Source of the DNA: Bidens hawaiensis
Lineage: Eukaryota; Streptophyta; Magnoliopsida; Asterales; Asteraceae
Assembly: GCA_021521415.1 (NCBI GenBank)
Contig: JAIQDT010003787.1
Location: 168,097 to 232,096, forward strand
Reading direction: 5' to 3'
DNA length: 64,000 nucleotides
Below the pieces are notes generated by a model. The model was not told where the DNA came from. It made no database searches and saw only the letters and a list, made by a program, of their open reading frames with translations. This document shows positions 57,020 to 64,000 of the stretch, piece after piece. The position numbers and the translations under genes were made by a program. The first letter of the stretch is position 1. Each line of letters opens with the position of its first letter.

Positions 57020-57352
57020 TAAAAAAAAGTATTAATACATTTACATTTATACATATAAGTGTTATTATATTTGTGTTATATTAGATTCAGCATGTATAAG
57101 CGTTTAATATTTATGTATGTATAGTGTTATTAATATGAATACATCATACACATATGTATTATCTTTTTTATCAAATTAAGTTACATAACTATTGAAATGT
57201 TAATTTATATAACTATATGTTCAACTATAACTATTGTAATTAATACATAATATTAAAGCCTACATCATGCTCCTGATTTGAATTTGAATTTGAATATAAT
57301 ACCTAAATAACACAAAAATAAAATTGATGTTTGTAACCAAACTCAAATTGTA

Positions 57353-57381
57353 CCGCTGCAACGTGCGGGTAACATTTCTGG
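57353..57381 (+). mobile_element. Possible Helitron 3' end
   Basis: CCGC...GCGG hairpin (57353-57368), nine bases before CTGG. It matches the CTRR rule and spacing. The start of the element is not visible. Confidence 0.35.
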
Positions 57382-57403
57382 TTAATGATCAAATACAAAC
57401 GAC

Positions 57404-60400
57404 CAAAATAGACATGTTTGACCAAAATTTTACCAAAATAGACATATCTATTTTAGCCTACATCTCTCCAATCATTGGTTTTTTGACCAATAAACAACTG
57501 ACACGTCAACGAAGCGGGCTAAGGCGGCTAAGCCTTAGCCGCCACTTTATGGGCACATAATTTTATGAAAAGTAAACGGATCCCACCTTTAGCCAATAAG
57601 AATTTGACACGTGTCAAAGGCGGCTAAATTTAGCCTACATCTATGGTTATTTAGCCGGCATCTTTGACTCTTAGCCGGCTTCGGGATACGTGTATATTTA
57701 CTTAGCCGGCTCCAAATATTCCTTCTTAGCCGGCTCCAACTCGGCTTGTATGCTAAGGCTTCACTTAGCCGCCTTTTTTTCATTTAGCCATCTAATTTTA
57801 GCCGCCAAAATTGAATATTTTACCAACCTTACCAACTCTATTAAATACTTAGCCGGCTTCACTTATCCGTCTTCTTAGTCGGTGTAAATTTAGCCCCCAA
57901 AATTAAATATTTTTACCTACTCCTTAAAATCTTCTTCAAAATTAAGTTGTTTTTCAAAACATAAATATTCTATTAACATACAAGCAAATACCCCCGAATT
58001 TAAAAAAAAATACCCCCGAGATTTTAATAGAAATAAACCAAGTTAATAAAAATAAAAATAAAACGGTTAAGTAAAGCCTACAATCTGATCTGATTAAATG
58101 ACGACGTTAACAAACATATTTAAAAAAAAATGAGGATCTTGTGATAAGAAAGAAAAAAAGTTTGAGAGGGTGAAGATGATTTTATAAGATGGAATGAATA
58201 TGGTTGTATAGTTATATAAAAATGGTTGGTGAAAAATTAAATTTGGGTAGGTAAATTAAATATTTTTACCTACTCCTTAAAATCTCCTTCAAAATTAAGT
58301 TGTTTTTCAAAACATAAATATTCCATTAATATACAAGCAAATACCCCCGAATTTAAAAAAAAATACCCCCGAGATTTTAATAGAAATAAACCAAGTTAAT
58401 AAAAAAACCGGTTAAGTAAAGCCTACAATCTGATCTGAGTAAACGACGATGTTAACAAACATATTTAAAAAAAATGAGGATCTTGTGATAAGAAGGTAAA
58501 AAAGTTTGAGAGGGTGAAGATGATTTTATAAGATGGAATGAATATGGTTGTATAGTTATAAAAAAATGGTTGGTGAAAAATTAAATTTGGGTAGGTAAAT
58601 GTATTTATTTCTGATGGCTAAAACATGCCGGCTAGGAGAAAAAAATTGGCGGCTAAGCGAAAACGGCTAAATAATTGAGTAGGTAAAAATATTTAATTTT
58701 TGGGGCTAAATTTACACCGGCTAAGAAGACGGCTAATTGAACTCGGCTTGTATGCTAAGGCTTCACTTAGCCGCCTTTTTTTCATTTAGCCATCTAATTT
58801 TAGCCGCCAAAATTGAATATTTTACCAACCTTACCAACTCTATTAAATACTTAGCCGGCTTCACTTATCCGTCTTCTTAGTCGGTGTAAATTTAGCCCCC
58901 AAAATTAAATATTTTTACCTACTCCTTAAAATCTTCTTCAAAATTAAGTTGTTTTTCAAAACATAAATATTCTATTAACATACAAGCAAATACCCCCGAA
59001 TTTAAAAAAAAATACCCCCGAGATTTTAATAGAAATAAACCAAGTTAATAAAAATAAAAATAAAACGGTTAAGTAAAGCCTACAATCTGATCTGAGTAAA
59101 TGACGACGTTAACAAACATATTTAAAAAAAAATGAGGATCTTGTGATAAGAAAGAAAAAAAGTTTGAGAGGGTGAAGATGATTTTATAAGATGGAATGAA
59201 TATGGTTGTATAGTTATATAAAAATGGTTGGTGAAAAATTAAATTTGGGTAGGTAAATTAAATATTTTTACCTACTCCTTAAAATCTCCTTCAAAATTAA
59301 GTTGTTTTTCAAAACATAAATATTCCATTAACATACAAGCAAATACCCCCGAATTTAAAAAAAAAAATACCCCCGAGATTTTAATAGAAATAAACCAAGT
59401 TAATAAAAAAAACCGGTTAAGTAAAGCCTACAATCTGATCTGAGTAAACGACGATGTTAACAAACATATTTAAAAAAAAAATGAGGATCTTGTGATAAGA
59501 AGGTAAAAAAGTTTGAGAGGGTGAAGATGATTTTATAAGATGGAATGAATATGGTTGTATAGTTATATAAAAATGGTTGGTGAAAAATTAAATTTGGGTA
59601 GGTAAATGTATTTATTTCTGATGGCTAAAACATGCCGGCTAGGAGAAAAAAATTGGCGGCTAAGCGAAAACGGCTAAATAATTGAGTAGGTAAAAATATT
59701 TAATTTTTGGGGCTAAATTTACACCGGCTAAGAAGACGGCTAAAGAAACTCGGCTTGTATGCTAAGGCTTCACTTAGCCGCCTTTTTTTCATTTAGCCAT
59801 CTAATTTTAGCCGCCAAAATTGAATATTTTACCAACCTTACCAACTCTATTAAATACTTAGCCGGCTTCACTTATCCGTCTTCTTAGTCGGTGTAAATTT
59901 AGCCCCCAAAATTAAATATTTTTACCTACTCCTTAAAATCTTCTTCAAAATTAAGTTGTTTTTCAAAACATAAATATTCTATTAACATACAAGCAAATGC
60001 CCCCGAATTTAAAAAAAAATACCCCCGAGATTTTAATAGAAATAAACCAAGTTAATAAAAATAAAAATAAAACGGTTAAGTAAAGCCTACAATCTGATCT
60101 GAGTAAATGACGACGTTAACAAACATATTTAAAAAAAAATGAAGATCTTGTGATAAGAAAGAAAAAAAGTTTGAGAGGGTGAAGATGATTTTATAAGATG
60201 AAATGAATATGGTTGTATAGTTATATAAAAATGGTTGGTGAAAAATTAAATTTGGGTAGGTAAATTAAATATTTTTACCTACTCCTTAAAATCTCCTTCA
60301 AAATTAAGTTGTTTTTCAAAACATAAATATTCCATTAATATACAAACAAATACCCCCGAACTTAAAAAAAAATACCCCCGAGATTTTAATAGAAATAAAC

Positions 60401-61203
60401 CAAGTTAATAAAAAAAACCGGTTAAGTAAAGCCTACAATCTGATCTGAGTAAACGACGATGTTAACAAACATATTTTAAAAAAAATGAGGATCTTGTGAT
60501 AAGAAGGTAAAAAAGTTTGAGAGGGTGAAGATGATTTTATAAGATGGAATGAATATGGTTGTATAGTTATATAAAAATGGTTGGTGAAAAATTAAATTTG
60601 GGTAGGTAAATGTATTTATTTCTGATGGCTAAAACATGCCGGCTAGGAGAAAAAAATTGGCGGCTAAGCGAAAACGGCTAAATAATTGAGTAGGTAAAAA
60701 TATTTAATTTTTGGGGCTAAATTTACACCGGCTAAGAAGACGGCTAAGTGAAGCCGGCTAAATATTTAATAGAGTTGGTAAGGTTGGTAAAATATTCAAT
60801 TTTGACGGCTAAAATGGGACGGCTAAATGAAAAAAGAAAGCAGCTAAGTGAAGCCTTAGCCTACAAGCCGAGTTGGAGCCGGCTAAGAAGGAATATTTGG
60901 AGCCGGCTAAGTAAATAAACACGTATCCCGAAGCCGGCTAAGAGTCAAAGATGCCGGCTAAATAACTATAGATGTAGGCTAAGTTTAGCCGTCTTTAACA
61001 CTTGTCGAATTTCTATTGGCTAAAGGTGAGACCCGTTTACTTTTCATAAAATCTCGTGCACATAAAGTGGCGGCTTAGCCGCCTTAGCCGGCTTCATTGA
61101 CGTGTCAGATGTTTATTGGTCAAAAAACCAAGATTGGAGAGATGTAAGCTAATATAAACATGTCTATTTTGGTAAAATTTTAGTCAGACATGTCTATTTT
61201 AAT
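57404..61203. mobile_element. Large foldback element with internal tandem units of about 1 kb
   Basis: Long inverted arms: AAAATAGACATGT with CATCTCTCCAATC on the left (57404-57475) and the complement on the right (61125-61203). Both arms run on for more than 300 bases through many TTAGCCGGCT/AGCCGGCTAA motifs. Between them lie three tandem units beginning at 57740, 58742 and 59749 (periods 1002 and 1007). No coding frame is present. Superfamily is unknown; no clear target duplication was found. Confidence 0.85.
57740..60745 (+). repeat. Three tandem units of about 1 kb, each with an inner duplication
   Basis: Each unit begins CTCGGCTTGTATGCTAAGG. It then has two copies of a segment of about 353 bases, starting AAATATTTTTACCTACTCC. 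It closes with the inverted complement of its own front (TAGGTAAAAATATTTAATTT, GGCTAAATTTACACCGGC). Each unit is therefore itself a foldback. The three are very similar, differing by small indels in A-runs and few substitutions. Confidence 0.88.
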
Positions 61204-62366
61204 AATTTTCTCATAATTATTACTATATTTTTATTTTTGACAGTGCAATTACTTTAATTCAAAACTGTAAATTAATAATAATTATTCTAAATATTTGTTT
61301 AATAAGTTAATTTTATTTGTATCAAGTTGTATATGTATTTGTTTACAATTCATATATTGCTTTTAATAAATAGCAATAAATATGTTAAAAGTATTTAATT
61401 ATGAGATATAGTTTAATTTCAAATAATTTATTGATATGTTTTTTTTTTCTATTTAAAGCTCCTAGAGGTTTTTATTATTTATATATTCAAATATAACCAG
61501 TCACAATATTTTTTTTTATATTTGTTTATAAGTTATTTTCACAAGTTGTTAATCCACTAGGTTTGTCTTAAGAAATTTTTTGTTAAGAGAGTTTATATTC
61601 TTAACCAATGTTAGCATATATAAAGTTTTTTTTTTAAGTATGTTTGTAAAGATGGGATTGTTTTGAGAAGGGATGTGTAGAAAATTTTAGCCCAAATGAG
61701 TTGATTAAAAAATCTATAACATGGCTGTCATTATCATGTTCTTGTTGACCAACAATGTCAATTCCCTAGGATTTTTATTTATTTATTTATTTTTCATTTT
61801 GTCATTTAATACATAATAAAAGGTATTGTTTTTTCAAACTGAGCACCTAATCCATTCTAAAGACATAATGTTTAAACTTTGAGAGAATATTGCTATGTAT
61901 TTAATTAAAAAAATATGCCTTTTTATTTTGAAATATGTCTATGTATAGTAATAATAATAATCATGAATTATTTATATCGGTTATAAAACGTTAGTATAAA
62001 GCTAGAAACTAATAACCAATACCCTTTTTGTTGATCATTCCGCTAGCAAAAACAAAAAATGTTACCATTTAACTTTCATATATATGGTAACAAAAACTGA
62101 ACAAGACATAATTTTGGAGAAACAACTTTTGGTCCATATCATTTTGTTTTTAAAGATTGCATGTGAGCATAGCAAAATGATGGTTACCAAACCTTTGGGT
62201 AGCCACCACAATATGACCATGAACCACAAAGCCACCATATGATCATGAACTACAAAACATGGACTTCCAAAAGTGGTCCATAACTTGCATTAGACTCATG
62301 AAACCCAAGCTTAAACACAAAGTCTGCATCCAAAAATGTAGCCACAAAATGTTTAGTTGTTTATAT
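61204..62366. other. AT-rich intergenic region
   Basis: No gene or repeat element recognised. Confidence 0.5.
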
Positions 62367-62880
62367 CTAGAGATGCACCAATCGGGTTTTTCTAATACCC
62401 AGTTCCGGGTATGGAATTGGGTTTCGGGTATGACGGAGCGTTGGAAAATCAGGTATTGGCAATACCCGGGTCGGGTTCGGTTCATCGTATTGTCTCTAAC
62501 AACCATACCCTTTGCACCAGGTTCGGGTCAGGTATTGAACTGTGTATTCTAAAACCAAATATTTGAATACCCTATTTTTAGGTATTGAAAAAACCATGTT
62601 TTCTTTTTCCCGTTATAGATTGGGTTTTTAAGGGCTGCACGTTTTCGGAGTATTTTTCAGGTATATTTCAGGTAATTTCGGGTATAAATCGGGTATTTGA
62701 AAAATCCGGTTTCAGGTATTGGGAAAACCTGGTTTCAGGTATGGAACCGGTTCTGGTTTTTGGGTATTACCGGAAACAAATTTGGTCAGTTTTGGTACTA
62801 AAACGCATACCCTATATGTACCTACGAGTATGTTCGGGTAGTAAAAACCTATGTATAAAAAAAACATGTTCCGGGGTTTT
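62367..62880. repeat. GGGTATTG/CCGGTTT-rich degenerate repeat
   Basis: Starts TAGAGATGCACCAATCGGG, like the end of the hAT MITE at 41274. It contains many GGGTATTGG, TTTCGGGTAT and CCGGTTTC motifs. The opposite end was not found, so it may be a truncated MITE. Confidence 0.45.
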
Positions 62881-63214
62881 TTTTTGAAGTGCAGTATTAC
62901 CTTTGTTAACAATTACTTTAGATAACAGAAATTTGTCTCACCTATATTTATTACAAACTCATATACAATAATCCTTCAATGAAGCACAACATGACCACAA
63001 ATGTATATATGACACAATTATATATCTGGTTAAGAAAGATTATGTCACTATGCCACCAAAAAACCCAAAGGCAAATAAGTTGGATCAATAAGATATTGAT
63101 CATTAATAATCTTTAAACAAACTGTACACAATAACAAAGAACTAACAAAACATAACTTAACCTTAGAAACAAAAGCTTAGAAAGACCACAAGAACCAAAT
63201 CTCATTGCTTCAAC
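62881..63214. other. 3' flank of the kinase gene
   Basis: AT-rich. Expected to hold the 3' UTR and polyadenylation region of the minus-strand kinase gene. Confidence 0.5.
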
Positions 63215-64000
63215 TCATAACTGTTGAAGATCTTTTAAAAGTCCAACTACTTGTTGCATACTCGGTCGCTTAGCCGGAAGATCAGCGGTACACAAGTAAC
63301 CGATCTTCAACGCCTCAACCATCTGACTCTCGGCTCCGGTCCCACGAATCTTTGGGTCAATAATCTGGGACCCGCGATTCCTTTTCACTAGACCTCTCAC
63401 CCAACTCACCAAGTTTGCATCTTTTGACAAACTATCATCCGGGTAATCGTTGTACTCGTCTTCAACCGGCTTTTTGCCTGTTATAAGCTCAAAAAGAATC
63501 ACTCCAAACCCATAAACATCCGATTTTGGAGTGATCACATGCGGTGAAGAGCTTCCGTCCTGGTTTAGAAACTCGGGTGGGATGTATCCGCGGGACCCAC
63601 GAGTGATCTCGTCTTCAAGATCGTTACCAAAGATCTTCGAAAGCCCAAAATCCGACAATCTCGGTTCAAGATTGTAATCAAGATAAACGCTACTCGCTTT
63701 AACGTCTCTATGAATAATCGGCGGTGAACAACCATGGTGCAGAAACGCCAATGCACGAGCCGTACCTAATGCGACTTTACACCGAAACTGCCACGTCGTC
63801 AACAACCCTTCAGGGCCCGCGTTTTGAATCCCCTCATTGTTGTTTGCATCAACTTCCCATGTATCCGAACTCCAATCTTCCGCGGTTTGAACTCCAAGCG
63901 GAAGATCATGAAGCAAATTATGCAAATTTCCATTCTCCATGTAATCATAGATCGCAATCCGTTGCTCGCCCGCTAAACAATACCCTGTTAACGGGACAAG
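63215..64000 (-). CDS. LRR receptor-like kinase, C-terminal kinase domain (partial)
   Basis: The frame is open to the window edge (its first visible residues are [20 protein letters not shown]) and ends at 63215. Motifs in order: [17 protein letters not shown] (hinge); [32 protein letters not shown], the catalytic loop of an RD kinase; [11 protein letters not shown] (DFG); [12 protein letters not shown] (activation segment end); [20 protein letters not shown]; and [20 protein letters not shown] (Arg of subdomain XI). All core residues in the visible part are intact. Wording and order are closest to Arabidopsis At2g24230/At5g58150-type LRR receptor-like kinases of the plasma membrane, from memory of the family. 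The leucine-rich repeats, membrane segment and ATP-binding lobe lie right of the window. Confidence 0.88.
   Translation of the reverse strand, partial: LVPLTGYCLAGEQRIAIYDYMENGNLHNLLHDLPLGVQTAEDWSSDTWEVDANNNEGIQNAGPEGLLTTWQFRCKVALGTARALAFLHHGCSPPIIHRDVKASSVYLDYNLEPRLSDFGLSKIFGNDLEDEITRGSRGYIPPEFLNQDGSSSPHVITPKSDVYGFGVILFELITGKKPVEDEYNDYPDDSLSKDANLVSWVRGLVKRNRGSQIIDPKIRGTGAESQMVEALKIGYLCTADLPAKRPSMQQVVGLLKDLQQL

Noticed and set aside
57740..60745. Satellite or centromeric array
   Set aside because: There are only three units, and they are enclosed by long inverted arms, so they are part of one foldback element.

Overview
This window is a repeat-dominated piece of a flowering-plant nuclear genome. 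The retrotransposon families and their sequence style (Athila and Tat Ty3/gypsy elements, a chromovirus with LTR ends of the TGTCACACCCC/GTTACA type, several copia elements, AACCGGTT-rich hAT MITEs, Helitron ends) look most like Asteraceae. That family assignment is inference; a eudicot is near certain. Only one recognisable cellular gene is intact as far as it can be seen: the C-terminal kinase domain of an LRR receptor-like kinase at the right edge (63215-64000, minus), cut by the window end. A second, small gene for a secreted cysteine-rich peptide (40573-41467, plus) is interrupted by a hAT MITE.

Layout. 1-2075 is the right end of a Tat-lineage Ty3/gypsy element, whose minus strand carries the antisense gene of that lineage. 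2251-22599 is a minus-strand Ty1/copia element with matching 5-bp target-site duplications (accac). A 12.4-kb minus-strand Athila element (3331-15776, TSD gttgt) is nested in its 3' untranslated region. 22863 to about 30080 is a plus-strand copia-type element with LTR, Met-type primer-binding site, a gag remnant and an unusual coiled-coil reading frame instead of a visible pol. It is interrupted by two solo LTRs (23407-25337 and 26951-29115) and bounded by a chromovirus fragment (30081-31227). 31568-36484 is a solo LTR (TSD gtggt) that contains a second solo LTR (33683-36319, TSD agaat), and the inner one contains a tRNA-like segment. 36490-42650 holds transposase-associated gene remnants (NAM-associated domain, BED zinc finger), short repeats and the cysteine-rich peptide gene. 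42658-50312 is a complete-ended but internally deleted Tat element (TSD ccatt) with gag, protease, the integrase tail and a multi-exon antisense gene. 50313-57400 is a mosaic of MITEs, a foldback element, a LINE-like fragment and Helitron ends. 57404-61203 is a 3.8-kb non-coding foldback element with about 1-kb internal tandem units. 61204-63214 is AT-rich intergenic DNA leading to the kinase gene.

How the parts relate. The insertions can be ordered where one lies inside another: copia before Athila; the outer 31568-36484 LTR before the inner one; the cysteine-rich gene before its MITE. Every element seen is broken by stops, frameshifts or deletions, so none looks able to move on its own. The most unusual signals are the antisense gene of the Tat elements with a conserved promoter-like block, the segmented foldback element, a G-box cluster in a solo LTR promoter, and the MITE sitting cleanly in a secreted-peptide exon.
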